Notes: a model not told the origin generated them from the letters alone. A stretch of 64,000 nt of DNA from Odiellus spinosus (GCA_963920705.1 OY987239.1:11229004-11293003), one strand, 5' to 3'; positions 22,170 through 35,365 are shown, numbered from the stretch's first letter. Program-made: numbers and translations.

Positions 22170-22413
22170 TTGTTACTGTTCATCCTTATAGGCTTAGCGG
22201 GATTCATTTAAATCAGCTGAATTGTCTCCGTGTAAGGTCAAGCGACCAACGAGACAAGGCGAGATCTCCACGAGACTTACAATCGCGTTCGATTGGTCGC
22301 TAGACCTTATAACACGTTAGGAAATCAGCTGATCTCCATGAATCCTGCTAAGCCTATTTTCCGGATAAGTTTTAAATTTGTTTTTAGTATAATTTTTATT
22401 CCATTCTCCCTTT
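22170..22413 (+). mobile_element. F5 element, internal and right-end fragment
   Basis: Contains the internal inverted pair TAGGCTTAGCGGGATTC / GAATCCTGCTAAGCCTA and ends CCATTCTCCCT. Confidence 0.7.
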
Positions 22414-22609
22414 ACATCAAAACAAATTTATATTCAGTTAATTTAAATTTAAATTAAGTACTTTGAATATAAATTCTGTTGGGTAATGACGCTAATACAT
22501 CTTTAGATGTCAAATAAATGTTTATAATTTTAAATCTAATGAAGCCATAAAATTAGCGACGTCTCTGAGAGACGCAACCAATAAATATATTATTTAAATT
22601 TATTTTTAA

Positions 22610-23043
22610 AGGGAGGATGCAACCTAACAACAAGTGATTTTTTATCGATTCCTTATTGTTTAAAAAGGCCTAATCCACTATTTAAAAAATTTACAAACAA
22701 ATATTAAACTAGAAATAAATTTAAAACTTACCCTGAAAATAGGCTTAGTGGGATTCATGGAGGTCCTGTTTTCCTCGCGTGTAAGGTCTTGCGACCAATC
22801 GCGCGCGACGTAAGTCTCGTGGAGATCTCGCGTGAACGACGGGCCTTCGCTCATTGGTCGCTAGACCTGACACGGACGCGATTCAGGATCTCCATGAATC
22901 CCGCTAAGCCTATTTTCGGGGTAAGTTTTAAATTTATTTCTAGTTTAATATTTGTATTGTAAACTTTTTATCGGTGGATTAGGCCTATTTAAACGATAAG
23001 GAATCGATAAAAAAATCACTTGTAATTAGGTGGCATTCTCCCT
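22610..23043 (+). mobile_element. F5 miniature element, TTAA target, complete
   Basis: 434 bp flanked by TTAA (22606-22609 and 23044-23047). Ends AGGGAGGATGCAACC / GGTGGCATTCTCCCT. Nested inverted pairs give a multi-stem palindrome centred near CGTGGAGATCTCGCGTG. TTAA targets are typical of piggyBac or Kolobok relatives. Confidence 0.9.
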
Positions 23044-23299
23044 TTAACGATATTTTCCAAAAACCTACTTAAGAAAATTGACTTTAACTAAGTGTTTATA
23101 ATTAAGTATCTATATTTAAGAAATTTTGATTATAAAAACAATATATATGATAATTAATTGGCAATTATGGAAGCCATTTAAAGTTGTACAAGCTTAAAAA
23201 TTTGTATTTTCATTCGATGCCATGAAATATTGATTAAGCAATATTTGCTTTATAAAGAAACGCACGCTTTTTATTTTTTATTTGACGTAAAACTTTAAC

Positions 23300-26200
23300 A
23301 TGAAAGAAGATATAATACGCGTTGGATACCTTCCTGTTAGTATTAATTAATAATAATTAAAAATATAGATAATTAATTACCGTTTTGAATAGAGCTCGGA
23401 ATTCGTATAATATTTATTAATTGGATAAAATCTACTAAATTCTGATGTTTGATTAAAAATAGACTTCATTCGAGTTAACTTATTCCAAGATAAAGTAAAA
23501 CAACCTAATCCATATCCGTTTTTATTATCCAACAAAAATGGCAACTTATCTTAGAATATTATCCGATGCGTTATACGTTCGGATAAAAAAATATTCAAAA
23601 TTTATTTTCCGTGAAAAATAACGAATAAAAAGATGATTTAAAATCTTAGTTTCGTCGTTTTATTTATATTCTTCGAATTAAAAGTCAATTTTGAAATTTT
23701 TTCTTATATTTTAGACTCTGGAAACGCGAATTATCCATCGTTATACGTTTGAAAACGAGTAATTTGTAGATAGATAAAGCGGCGAAGGCTTATCTTCGGG
23801 TAAACCTTTTAACAATTATACGAATATAGAAATTTCATTGTTTTAGTTACAATTTATCCGAAAATTAAATATCTGAAAATATACGAATAACGGAAGATAA
23901 TGGATCGATCAGATTCCGAGCTCTAGTAATTAATTAAGACATAATTGTATATTTAAGATGATAATTACAAGCGTTTTTTCTGTTTTATATTTATTTTTAG
24001 GGTATCCCATGGTTTTTCGTTAACCAAGGTAAAGAAATTGGAGCCCTGGCAGAATTGCTCCATGAATCGGCTAGAGCAATGAATTTCACGTGAGTTAAGT
24101 ATTTTAATTATGTATTTTTACAATCGCGATAATTTTGTTCTTTGACAAATGTATATATATTTTGAATCTATGGATTTTCTTGAAAATCTAAATTAATGTT
24201 CGTGTATGTCTAGTTATAAACTGGTTCCTACACCCGATGGAAAAATCGGCAACAAAGAAAAGGATGGAAACTTCTCGGGATTAATTGGATTATTGCAAAG
24301 GAAAGTTAGTTAAACCAGAAGCCGATGAAACCCTCCTTTGAAGTGTACTACTCTAATGTTCAATATAGCGCGCCTCTCTGTATTGGTAAAATTCACATTT
24401 TTACGAGATCGGAGGGGTCCTACTTCATACCCCCCTGTCTACGGAAAATTGGAAATTCTCTCTCTCCACAAACGACGACGTTTTTTTGACGAACTCCAAG
24501 GGTTGCTAGAGATATTCGGTGGACGAACTCCCGCTCCGAAAATATCTACCGTTAGGAGGCGTACGAATCGCGCTTTTTGAAACTAACCCATACAGAGAGG
24601 GGTAGACAAGACCCGGGAGTAATAGACTTCAAAGGAGGGTTTCATCGGCTTCTGGTTAAACCTTGCTTTGAAAGTCAGTAAAATTCTAAAAAAAAATTAT
24701 TTTTTCTCTCAAAATTATTCTTGGTAAAATATCATTGGAAAAGGAAGCAGACTTAACTTTACCAGGAATATCACCTACAGAAGAAAGACTGGATGTGGCC
24801 GATTTTTCAGTACCATATTTTTACACTGAAATTTCGTTATTATCTGGGAGAAACACGGAAATTCCTGAAAATTTCTTTGGATACGTGCAAACCTTCAATC
24901 AAGAAGTAACTTTAAAATCCAATTAACATTTAGCAGAAGCCGATGAAACCCTCCTTTGAAGTCTACTACTCCAATGTTCGATATAGCGCTCCTCTCTGTA
25001 TGGGTATAATTCCCAATTTTACGAGTTAGAAGGGGTCCTACTTCATCCCCCCTGTCTACGGAAAATTTGAAATTCTCTCTCTCCACAAACGACGACGTTT
25101 TTTTGACGAACTCCGAGGCTGCTAGAGATATTCGGTGGACGAACTCCCGCTCCGAAAACATCTACCGTTAGGAGGCGTACGAATCGCGCCTTTTGAGAAT
25201 AACCCATACAGAGAGGGGTAGACAAGACCCGGGAGTAATAGACTTCAAAGGAGGGTTTCATCGGCTTCTGAATTTAGGGAAAGAAAATTAGCCTTAATGA
25301 ATAATCCAAACTCAATTAAAATAGGTTTGGATTGCAATTGGACTGTCAATTTTAACTCTAACCACAATGTCAGTAATCGTCGATAAAGTACTATACAGGG
25401 TTCCTGGTAACTTCATGAATCAAGGTGAAGATAAACCCATTGGATGGTGGACTTATCTTTTGAATTACATCGCCGCTTTCTTCAACGAAGGTAATTATAA
25501 AGCATAATATTATCACCGTAATCAATCTCTTCGTGTGAAGTAGAAGCCTACTTGTTTAAATTATACTACAAGGGAATGAGAAGAATAAGGACCCCTGCAA
25601 CAGGCATTGTGGATTGGATTAGGGATTAAATGACTTCATATTGTATTTATTTCAGCAACCCCGCGAGATCCGAAAAGGAACACCAATAGGTTCTTGTTGA
25701 TACTATGGTGCATATCGGTGATCACCTTGATAAACTCATTCACTGGACATTTCAAGAGCAGATTGACCATTCGACCAGAAGCCAAACAAATCGAAAATCT
25801 ATATGACTTAGCCCAGAAGAGTGGGATTCGTATCATGACTTGGAAAGGAACAATTTTGGAAACTTTAGTAAAGGTAATTTTGATTTATCTATAATATTTT
25901 TGGCCGAAGACGCAAGGTGGCGCCTGGTACGTTGATGGTCAAAGGTTAAGTATACTTTTAGCAGAGGTATATAATAACCCCCTTCGGGGGGAAGTATGAA
26001 AGGTAGGCAAAATCGACGAACAACGAGTGCCCGGCGTAAATCGCGGCGGATCGACACACCGCTTTACTCCCAAAAAATAGTTACACCATTTTGAACCTGA
26101 CTAAATTTTCCCTACGCGCGCTTCCGGAACTCGCGAGCCGAAGTCAACCTTCGACTCCATTTTAACAGACCGCCTGACTCCCGAGACAGGAAGTTCCAAA

Positions 26201-27443
26201 CACAAATCGAGCCGTCTTGTTTATACAAAGACCATTTACTAGAGTAGCGACATTGAGAAGTCCAGCGCGAGCTAGTGTCCTAGATAGTCAGCAGCGGGCT
26301 CTCGTTGTTCGTGATTTTTAGCATTGGTAGTATAGGGGCTTTCATACTTCCCCCGAAGGGGGTTATTATATACCTCTGCTTTTAGTTAGACACTAATAAC
26401 CATTTGTCCATCTTACTCCTGACAGACATCGGAATCTAAAAGTGTGAGAAAGATTTACGAGACAATCCTGAAAACGAACGGTCTCCTCACTTCGCGGGAA
26501 ATATACACGAGACCGACATGGGACCAAGTAATCGCTGGAAAAACGGTCTTGTTAACTGAACGCACCAGTCTCAATTACTATATGGGATTAATGTGTCAAG
26601 CAAATTACGGTAGAGTTCACGTTTCTAGCGAAGCCATCATGCTCATTCCATCCCAATTCGCCTTGAGAAAAGGACTTTCGGAAGAATTTCGTAATGACTT
26701 CAATGAAAGGTAATATGCGAGTATTTAAAGGGAGGATGCAACCTAACAACAAGTGATTTTTTATCGATTCCTTATTGTTTAAATAGGCCTAATCCACTAC
26801 TGAAAATATTTACAAACAAATATTAAACTAGAAATAAATTTAAAACTTACCCTGAAAATAGGCTTAGTGGGATTCATGGAGCTCCTGATTTCCTCGCGTG
26901 TAAGGTCTAGCGACCAATCGCGCGCTACGTCAGTCTCGTGGAGATCTCGCGTGAACGACGGGCCTTCGCTCATTGGTCGCTAGACCTGACACGGACGCGA
27001 TTCAGGATCTCCACGAATCCCGCTAAGCCTATTTTCAGGGTAAGTTTTAAATTTATTTCTAGTTTAATATTTGAATTGTAAACTTTTTATCGATGGATTA
27101 GGCCTATTTAAACGATAAGGAATCGATAAAAAATCACTTGTAATTAGGTTGCATTCTCCCTTTAATAATGTTTTACTACAAATATTTACGTATCTGTAGA
27201 TTATATCGATATTACGAGTCTGGAATTTTTACTAAATGGATCGAAAACATGTATTTGGACTATGGCCGATGTTTTCACAATAACGATGATGGACTCGAAG
27301 AAAAAACACTGGATTTCAAAGATATGAGAGCCATTTTTATTCTATGGCTAATTCCGCTGTTTTTGTCAGCCATAGTTTTTATTTTTGAGGTTTTATCCTT
27401 CAAACGACGTTCCCAGAAACGAAAACGTATTCTCGGATTCTAA
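23300..27443 (+). CDS. Ionotropic glutamate-receptor-like (IR) ligand-gated channel subunit
   Basis: Eight exons: 23300-23335, 24001-24089, 24214-24304, 24744-24905, 25325-25490, 25656-25873, 26426-26709 and 27200-27443 (TAA). Phases agree and give 429 residues. Order of domains: S1 (residues about 6-125, starting IIRVGYLP, then GALAELLHESARAMNFTY and GLIGLLQRK); TM1 (127-146); pore loop (about 166-182, WWTYLLNYIAAFFNE); TM2 (194-213, ending SFTGHF); S2; TM3 (about 395-414); and a basic tail. The S1 motif TEERLDVADFS keeps the arginine (residue 87, five before the Asp) that binds the ligand carboxylate in glutamate receptors, but the Glu normally after it is Leu. IRs act at the plasma membrane of sensory neurons in heteromers with co-receptors. 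There is no amino-terminal domain and no signal peptide; an in-frame stop at 23288-23290 precedes the ATG, so a signal-peptide exon further upstream is possible. The exon 4 acceptor (24743) has a poor pyrimidine tract. I cannot assign it to a named IR class. Confidence 0.85.
23392..23923 (+). mobile_element. F3 element in intron 1 of the IR gene
   Basis: Complete ends flanked by TA. It accounts for most of the 665-base intron. Confidence 0.9.
24112..24171 (+). repeat. F6 tail fragment in intron 2 of the IR gene
   Basis: ATGTATTTTTACAATCGCG followed by ATGTATATATATTTTGAATC matches the junction of internal repeat and tail in the larger F6 copies. Confidence 0.6.
24316..24654 (+). mobile_element. 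M1 copy 12, in intron 3 of the IR gene
   Basis: Duplication GTTAAAC. Begins 11 bases after the GTTAGT donor. Confidence 0.95.
24934..25270 (+). mobile_element. M1 copy 13, in intron 4 of the IR gene
   Basis: Flanks CATTTAG and AATTTAG match at six of seven bases. CTTCTAACTCG subfamily. Confidence 0.93.
25962..26378 (+). mobile_element. M2 copy, in intron 6 of the IR gene
   Basis: Same ends, 417 bp, duplication CTTTTAG. Confidence 0.93.
26729..27161 (+). mobile_element. F5 element in intron 7 of the IR gene
   Basis: 433 bp, TTAA on both sides, right end GGTTGCATTCTCCCT. Ends about 40 bases before the last exon. Confidence 0.92.
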
Positions 27444-27715
27444 TCTTCGAAATTAATTTGTCATTTTTATTTAAATAACTGGATACGAGCGTGAAAACAA
27501 AGGCCCAAGGTCTAGTACTTAGGCAAGGAGAACTGGCTTCTAACAATTAATTTGCGTCCCTTCACGTGTTTGACTCGAATCGGATAAAGAGCCTTTTTAA
27601 GGGTGTGAAGCAACCTCTTTTTTGTATATTATTAAGCTTTATCTCACAATGAAAGTCACTTTGCATCTACGAATTTTATAATTTTAAAACGCGATAAATA
27701 TAAAGTTAATTCTAG

Positions 27716-28052
27716 CAGAAGCCGATGAAACCCTCCTTTGAAGTCTATTACTCCCGGGTCTTGTCTACCCCTCTCTGTATGGGTTATTCTCAAAAGGCGC
27801 GATCCGTACGCCTCCTAACGGTAGATGTTTTCGGAGCGGGAGTTCGTCGAGCGAATATCTCTAGCAGCCTTGGCGTTCGTCCAAAAAACGTCGTCGTTTG
27901 TGGAGATAGAGAATGTCCAATTTTCCGTAGACAGGGGGGATGAAGTAGGACCCCTTCTAACTCGTAAAATTGTGAATTTTACCCATACAGAGAGGAGCGC
28001 GATATGGAACATTAGAGTAGTAGACTTCAAAGGAGGGTTTCATCGGCTTCTG
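27716..28052 (-). mobile_element. M1 copy 14
   Basis: Duplication ATTCTAG. Downstream of the IR gene. CTTCTAACTCG subfamily. Confidence 0.95.
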
Positions 28053-28449
28053 ATTCTAGATAATAGAAATAGTGTACACTTAGTACAAAATTGAATAGCC
28101 CCTCTAGACCCCGATACATTTTTGACAGTTTTGTATATTAGCCAACATCTTTCTTATAAAAAATGAGTATGATTTAATTTGGCGGACTGACTTCTTAATA
28201 TTCCAAAATCATTCGCGCCGAGATGTAAATTTCGAAGAAAATTTATTCATCGACGTAAACTGAAACTTTTTCCCTAGAGCACGTACTGTTACGACTTAAA
28301 TTTCAATGGAGGAAAAAATGAAACTCTAGCTAACTCGTTATTAACAATTAACCAAACAAATTGGTTAATTAACTTAATTTTCAAATATCACTATAAATAA
28401 TTATCAACAGAAATTAACCATCTTAAGGGGACGATGTAATAGGTATTGT

Positions 28450-28786
28450 CAGAAGCCGATGAAACCCTCCTTTGAAATCTACTACTCTAATGTTCCATAT
28501 AGCGCTCCTCTCTGTATGGGTAAAATTCACAATTTTACGAGATCGGAGGGGTCCTACTTCATACCCCCTGTCTACGGAAAATTGGAAATTCTCTCTCTCC
28601 ACGAACGACGACGTTTTTTTGACGAACTCCGAGGCTGCTAGAGATATTCGCTGGACGAACTCCCGCTCCGAAAATATCTACCGTTAGGAGGCGTACGAAT
28701 CGCGCTTTTTGAAACTAACCCATACAGAGAGGGGTAGACAAGACCCGGGAGTAATAGACTTCAAAGGAGGGTTTCATCGGCTTCTG
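28450..28786 (+). mobile_element. M1 copy 15
   Basis: Complete ends; flanks GTATTGT and GTATAGC agree at five of seven bases, so the duplication is eroded. Confidence 0.93.
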
Positions 28787-30052
28787 GTATAGCGTTTTGT
28801 GAACAAAATACTAGATGGGGTTGAAATTGTAGAACTTATACTAAATTCAGGCTCTACTCTGTATTGAAAAAAAACCCCAAGGTTTCATAATATTTTGATT
28901 AGGGTTAAAGTGTTTTTTATATATATCTCGAACAGTATCGAAGTCATATTACTGCACGTTAAGTTCATTAAATATTAATTCTTGTAGCCTCCAATTCGTA
29001 TAAGAACTGAACTGAATTTAACCCAAATATCAACGACTAGTAATAATTCTAAACCCATACTAGACAAAGTATTCTATGAACCATTGGTAGAATTATGTAC
29101 CAAGGCAAAATAAAAAAGTTCAAATAGGAAACTCACCATTTAGATAATCTCCTCCTTAGCACTATGATAGACCAATCATGTCACCTTATTCTAGAAAAAA
29201 ATAAAAACAATATTAACACACTACCGTAACTAGTACAATGAATATTACATTAAAACTACTCAAACTAAAACAATTAAATTTCTATATTCGTATAATTGAT
29301 AAATGGTTTACCCGAAGATAAGCCTTCGCCGCTTTATCTACCTACAAATTACTCGTTTTCAAACGTATAACGATGGATAATTCGCGTTTCCAGAGTCTAA
29401 AATATAAGAAAATATTTCAAATTAACTTTTAATTCGAAGAATATAAATAAAACGACGAAACTAAGATTTTAAATCATCTTTTTATTCGTTATTTTTCACG
29501 GAAAATAAATTTTGAATGTTTTTTTATCCGAACGTATAACGCATCGGATAATATTCTAAATAAATTGCCGTTTTTGTTGGATAATAAAAACGGATATGGA
29601 TTAGGTTGTTTTACTTTATCTTGGAATAAGTTAACTCGAATGAAGTCTATTTTTAATCAAACAGATAATATACATCAGTAGATTTTATCCAATTAATAAA
29701 AATTATAAGAATTCCGAGCTTTAATTAGGAAAATAAAATATCTGAATAACAGAAGATAATTGTTATCCGATTCCGAGTATACTATTTTTAATTTCTCTCC
29801 GGAACCTATTATTTATTGCTATCAGGTCTTCCAACTTCCGTCCACATCCGGGATACGCTTCCCGAATATGTTTCTTAAAGGGAAACTTCAGCTAATAATT
29901 TTCAAACAATTATTATAACAAAATTTTAATTTTTTAATTAATTTCTAAAGTTTGGTTAATTAAATATAAATTAATTAATATTATTTCAGCCTTCAACAGC
30001 GCTTATAATGTGTTAACATTAAGAGTATAAGCCGACGATTGATGCCTAAGAC
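28787..30052. other. Repeats only
   Basis: F3 copy at 29262 and a small F3 end fragment; otherwise AT-rich with nothing recognised. Confidence 0.6.
29262..29721 (-). mobile_element. F3 element, end-truncated
   Basis: Lacks the terminal part next to GATCGATCC. A second short F3 end fragment lies directly beside it (about 29728-29778). Confidence 0.82.
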
Positions 30053-30471
30053 CAGAGGTATATAATAACCCCCTTCGGGGGGAAGTATGAAAGGTAGGCA
30101 AAATCGACGAACAACGAGTGCCCGGCGTAAATCGCGGCGGATCGACACACCGCTTTACTCCCAAAAAATAGTTACACCATTTTGAACCTCACTAAATTTT
30201 CCCTACGCGCGCTTCCGGAACTCGCGAGATGAAGTCAACCTTCGACTCCATTTTAACAGACAGCCTGACTCCCGAGACAGGAAGTTCTAAACACAAATCG
30301 AGCCGTCTTGTTTATACAAAGACCATTTACTAGAGTAGCGACATTGAGAAGTCCAGCGCGAGCTAGTGGCCTAGATAGTCAGCAGCGGGCTCTCGTTGTT
30401 CGTGATTTTTAGCATTGGTAGTATAGGGGCTTTCATACTTCCCCCCCGAAGGGGATTATTATATACCTCTG
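30053..30471 (+). mobile_element. M2 copy, intergenic
   Basis: 419 bp; flanks CTAAGAC and CTAAGAG (six of seven). Confidence 0.92.
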
Positions 30472-31929
30472 CTAAGAGCTTGGGTACAAACGTCGCCCTA
30501 TGATTGGATAGAATTTATATTTAATTTAATTTAATTATCGAATATATTTTAAGGCATGGTGATTACTAAAATAAATTCAAATAACTCTAAGTTTCCCTTT
30601 AATTCATCTATATCCGCCCCCACCAGCGAAAATTTCAATTACGTTCATCTTCTAAGTCGTTTCCGATGAGGAACTATACACGATGTAATCGGAACTGCGC
30701 CGTTAAAGCATGCCTTGACCCGGAAGTAAGTTTCATTCGACTAAATTCAACCAATACATTTATTGCGGGGGAAACGAATTGAAAAGAAAGCTAGCTAGAT
30801 ATCGTCGTTGTTTCGTACAAATTAAAGGAAACGTTAATATAGAAAAAGAATTTCTGGTCAGTCCTACTAAATCTGAACGCTTCTATTTGTGAACACTTTC
30901 ATTTAAAAATGTATAACTTAACTTTGGTTGGGTCTATCTAAAGATGGAAGAGCTCATTTTGTAGATTAAGAATGGGCCTATTCGAGGAACGCGACTTCAA
31001 CACTCTAGGAAAAGATACGGAGAAGATACGACCCTAATTACCTCGACAGTAAAAATACATATTTTATAATCTCCATTTTTCTCCTAAATCTGAACGCACG
31101 CTTCTATTTGTGAACACTTTCATTTAAAAATTAATAACTTAACTTTGGTTGGGTCTATTTAAAGATGGAAGAGCTCATTTTGTAGATTAAGGAAGGGTCT
31201 ATTCGAGGAACGCGACTTCAACACTCTAGGAAAAGATCCGGAGAAGATACGACCACAATTAGCCAACCGCGATAATTAGCCTAATTAGATCGTTTTTACG
31301 GTCATGGGAAATAAGGTTTTACGAGCTTCAGAAAAATCGTAGGCTTACGGGCTTGATTTCATCGTAAAGTTTGAGTTTCCCGCTACAAAATAAACTTCTA
31401 AAACCCAGAATTTGGCCACAAACTCTTTTCGAAAACGTAATTTCAAAATATGTCTAAGAAATTCTAATTCTGAACGCAAATTAAGTAGGATGATAACCAC
31501 ACTTTAAAACATATAAATTACGATAAAATTCGCGTTCATTCATTCACGGTTCCTTTATCAGATATAGGTCGTCTTTCTGCCTACTCATTCTCTAATAAGA
31601 AGGACGCAAAAAGTGCCGAAGGAGATTACAATTCCGTCCATCCATAGCTTTTTCCTAAGTTACAAGCCAATTTATTTCACTGAGCTTACCAGCATGCTAT
31701 CCGTACGACTGACAACCTGACAAATATACTCATCTTCTATTATAGAACATAAAAGCTTTAGTTCGTCTTTGTGTTAAGCAGTAGCGACACAGAGTAAAAA
31801 ATAAAAAAATTAATTGAACTTACAGCCCAGGAAAAATACGAAAAAAAAAAAAAAAAATTTAAACCTTTGTTAGAATTTAATTTTCTAAAAATCTAAAATA
31901 TGAAAAAAACTTCACTTCAAAAATTCATT
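30472..31929. other. Unassigned sequence around an F6 fragment
   Basis: Apart from F6 (30865-31262), no gene or repeat is recognised, including a 17-A run at about 31842-31858. Confidence 0.55.
30865..31262 (-). mobile_element. F6 internal repeats, inverted
   Basis: Nearly two 221-bp units on the minus strand, without a recognisable tail. Confidence 0.8.
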
Positions 31930-31955
31930 AAAGGGAGAATGCAACCTTACAATAA

Positions 31956-32510
31956 GTGTATGTATTTTTACTGCCGAGGTAATTAGGGTCGTATCTTCTC
32001 CGCGTCTTTTCCTAGAGTGTTGAAGCTGTGTTCCCCGAATAGCCCCATTCTTAATCTACAAAATGAGCTCTTCCATCTTTAAATAGACCCAACCAAAGTT
32101 AAGTTATATATTTTTAAATGAAAGTGTTCACAAATAGAAGCGTACGTTCAGATTTAGAAGGAAAATGGTGGATTATAAAATATGTATTTTTACTGTCGCT
32201 GTAATTAGGGTCGTATCTTCTCCGTGTCTTTTCCTAGAGTGTTGAAGCTGTGTTCCGCGAATAGTCCCATTCTTAATCTACAAAATGAGCTCTTCCATCT
32301 TTAAATAGACCCAACCAAAGTTAAGTTATACATTTTTAAATGAAAGTGTTCACAAATAGAAGCGTGCGTTCAGATTTAGAAGGAAAATGGAGATTATAAA
32401 ATATGTATTTTTACCATCGCTGTAATTTTGTTTCTATGACATATGTATATATATTTTGAATCGTTTTTTAACGATCAACCCGAAAATATGACTCAATTTC
32501 CATTTGGAAT
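31956..32510 (+). mobile_element. F6 element, two units plus tail
   Basis: Joined directly to a 30-base left-end fragment of F5 (31930-31958), then two internal units and the full tail with hairpin. Confidence 0.82.
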
Positions 32511-32949
32511 TCATCATAGATCTGTGTTAATATTATTTTTAGATATAGAATATTTCGGTAGAATAAAACATGCAAGTATAATTAAAATTTGTTTAATACT
32601 TTGTAAGGAACATCATTAACTTCTTTGCTTATCTTAATAGCTTCTTAATTTCAAATTAAATGAGCTTAATGATTTTATTTCCCCGGTCTGAAACCATCAA
32701 GGGGTTTAGAAAGAATTCAGCAACGAAGAAACCAAGGCCTAAGTCGAATTTAATCTATATTTTTTTTTTGGTTTTTTGTTTCACCAAGGGAACCCATAAA
32801 AGAAAATCAGTACGCGTGCTTGATTTTTAAATATGCAGCCGCCAAGGAATAGTTTTAAAAAAAGCTTGAAAGGTTATTTAATTCCCTGAGAAAGTTTTTT
32901 GCCTTACAAAAAAAAAATTTCGCTCTCTCAAGGGTGCAAAAGCTATTAC

Positions 32950-33288
32950 CAGAAGCCGATGAAACCCTCCTTTGAAGTCTATTACTCCCTGGTCTTGTCT
33001 ACCCCTCTCTGTATGGGTTAGTTTCAAAAAGCGCGATTCGTACGCCTCCTAACGGTAGATATTTTCGGAGCGGGAGTTCGTCGAGCGAATATCTCTAGCA
33101 GCCTCGGAGTTCGTCAAAAAAACGTCGTCGTTTGTGGAGAGAGAGAATTTCCAATTTTCCGTAGACAGGGGGAGATGAAGTAGGACCCCTCCGATCTCGT
33201 AAAATTGGGAATTTTACCCCATACAGAGAGGAGCGCTATATCGAGCATTAGAGTAGTAGACTTCAAAGGAGGGTTTCATCGGCTTCTG
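32950..33288 (-). mobile_element. M1 copy 16
   Basis: Duplication CTATTAC. Confidence 0.95.
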
Positions 33289-33410
33289 CTATTACTTCAT
33301 TGGAGCCCAGCTCGATGAGACCAAAAATGGACCAAACTGTACCATTGTTAGAGGCAAAAGTATGTAAATTTCTCAACGATAATTACCAGAAACCAATCAC
33401 GTGAGAAGTA

Positions 33411-33914
33411 GAGCTCATATTTTTATTAATTGGATAAAATCTACTAAATTCTGATGTATATTATCCGTTTGATTAAAAATAGACTTCATTCCAAGATAAG
33501 ATAATATCCGTTTTTATTATCCAACAAAAATGGCCTTATCTTAGAATATTATCCGATGCGTTATACGTTCGGATAAAAAACATTCAAAATTTATTTTCCG
33601 TGAAAAATAACGAATAAAAAGATGATTTAAAATCTTAGTTTCGTCGTTTTATTTATATTCTTCGAATTAAAAGTCAAATTTGAAATTTTTTCTTATATTT
33701 TAGACTCTGGAAACGCGAATTTATCCATCGTTATACGTTTGAAAACGAGTAATTTGTAGGTAGATAAAGCGGCGAAGGCTTATCTTCGGGTAAACCTTTT
33801 TAACAATTATACGAATATAGAAATTTCATTGTTTTAGTTACAATTTATCCGAAAATAAAATATCTGAAAATATACGAATAACGGAAGATAATGGATCGAT
33901 CCTATTCCGAGCTC
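33411..33914 (+). mobile_element. F3 element with small internal deletions
   Basis: Both GAGCTC termini and flanking TA are present. Confidence 0.85.
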
Positions 33915-33959
33915 TAGAGTAGCCGGTTTAATCAGGTTTAATCAAGGTTTAATCACAAT

Positions 33960-34096
33960 TGAGGTTTATATATAGATGATCAATTTTAAATTGATTTCTA
34001 GTTTAATATTTGTTTGTAATTAATTTTACTGTTAATTAGGTTTGTTTAATCGATAAAAAATTAATTGTTGTTAGATTGCATTCTCCGTTAAACCAA
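33960..34096 (+). mobile_element. F5-related right-end fragment
   Basis: TTTCTAGTTTAATATTTG through GATTGCATTCTCC, matching the right third of F5. Confidence 0.6.
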
Positions 34097-34431
34097 AGAG
34101 CTAGTAGTTACAACCTTTTGTTGTCGAATAACAGATAAGAAATGAAAAAAAGCCAAAGAAAACTCGAAAATCGCTAAGATTCCTACGAAATCTCCTATTA
34201 ATGCTTCCGCCTGAAAGGTGACATTTCTCATCACACGCGATATCGCCTTACATTCGGTTTTCCGTTTCATTAACGCCGAGTAGATTTAGTCTCTTTCCTA
34301 GAAGCCTAAACATGTTCTTAGAACTCTCTCAAGCTCTCAAGGAGTCAGCAAATCTAACAAAATACCAACGGAGGACATAGGATTAAAGGGAAGCTTGGAG
34401 ATAATTTCATACGAAAGATAGTTGACTTAAT

Positions 34432-35365
34432 CTATATTAAGTACTTTTACGAAAAAGACGGCGCGAAATCGACCATCAATCAAGTAAATAGGCTCTATAA
34501 TAGCGAAATCACGTGACCATAATGATGACGTAGATTGAGGGGAATTTTAATTTTAAAAATTTCGAAAATGGGCGATTATAAAATATGTATTTTTTCCGTC
34601 GAGGTAATTAGGGTCGTATCTTCTCGGTGTCTTTTCCTAGAGTGTTGAAGGTGTGTTCCGCGAATAGCCCCATTCTTAATCTACAAAATGAGCTCTTCCA
34701 TCTTTTAATAGACCCAACCAAAGTTAAGTTATACATTTTTAAATGAAATTGTTCACAAATAGAAGCGTGCGTTCAGATTTAGAAGGAAAATGGAGATTAT
34801 AAAATATGTATTTTTACAGTCGCGGTAATTAGGGTCGTATCTTCTCTGGGTGTTTTCCTAGAGTGTTGAAGCTGTGTTCCCCGAATAGCCCCATTCTTAA
34901 TCTACAAAATGAGCTCTTCCATCTTTAAATAGACCCAACCAAAGTTAAGTTATACATTTTTAAATGAAAGTGTTCACAAATAGAAGCGTGCGTTCAGATT
35001 TAGAAGGAAAATGGGGATTATTAAATATGTATTTTTACTGCCGAGGTAATTAGGGTCGTATCTTCTCGGTGTCTTTTCCTAGAGTGTTGAAGCTGCGTTC
35101 CCCGAATAGCCCCATTCTTAATCTACAAAATGAGCTCTTCCATCTTTAAATAGACCCAACCAAAGTTAAGTTATACATTTTTAAATGAAAGTGTTCACAA
35201 ATAGAAACGTGCGTTCAGATTTAGAAGGAAAATGGAGATTATAAAAAATGTATTTTTACAGTCGCTGTAATTTTAATCTATGACATATGTATATATATTT
35301 CGAATCGTTTTTTAACGAACAACCCGAAAATATCACTCAATTTCAATTTGGAGTTCATGAAGACC
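34432..35365 (+). mobile_element. F6 element, longest copy: head, three units, tail
   Basis: A head shared with the copy at 47806 (ACGAAATCACGTGACCATAA) precedes internal units starting near 34579, 34800, 35021 and 35242, a constant 221-base spacing; the last start runs straight into the tail. Confidence 0.87.

Larger units (their letters stand above)
32511..34431. other. Repeats only
   Basis: M1 copy 16, F3 at 33411, an F5 end fragment at 33960; no exon-like sequence. Confidence 0.55.
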
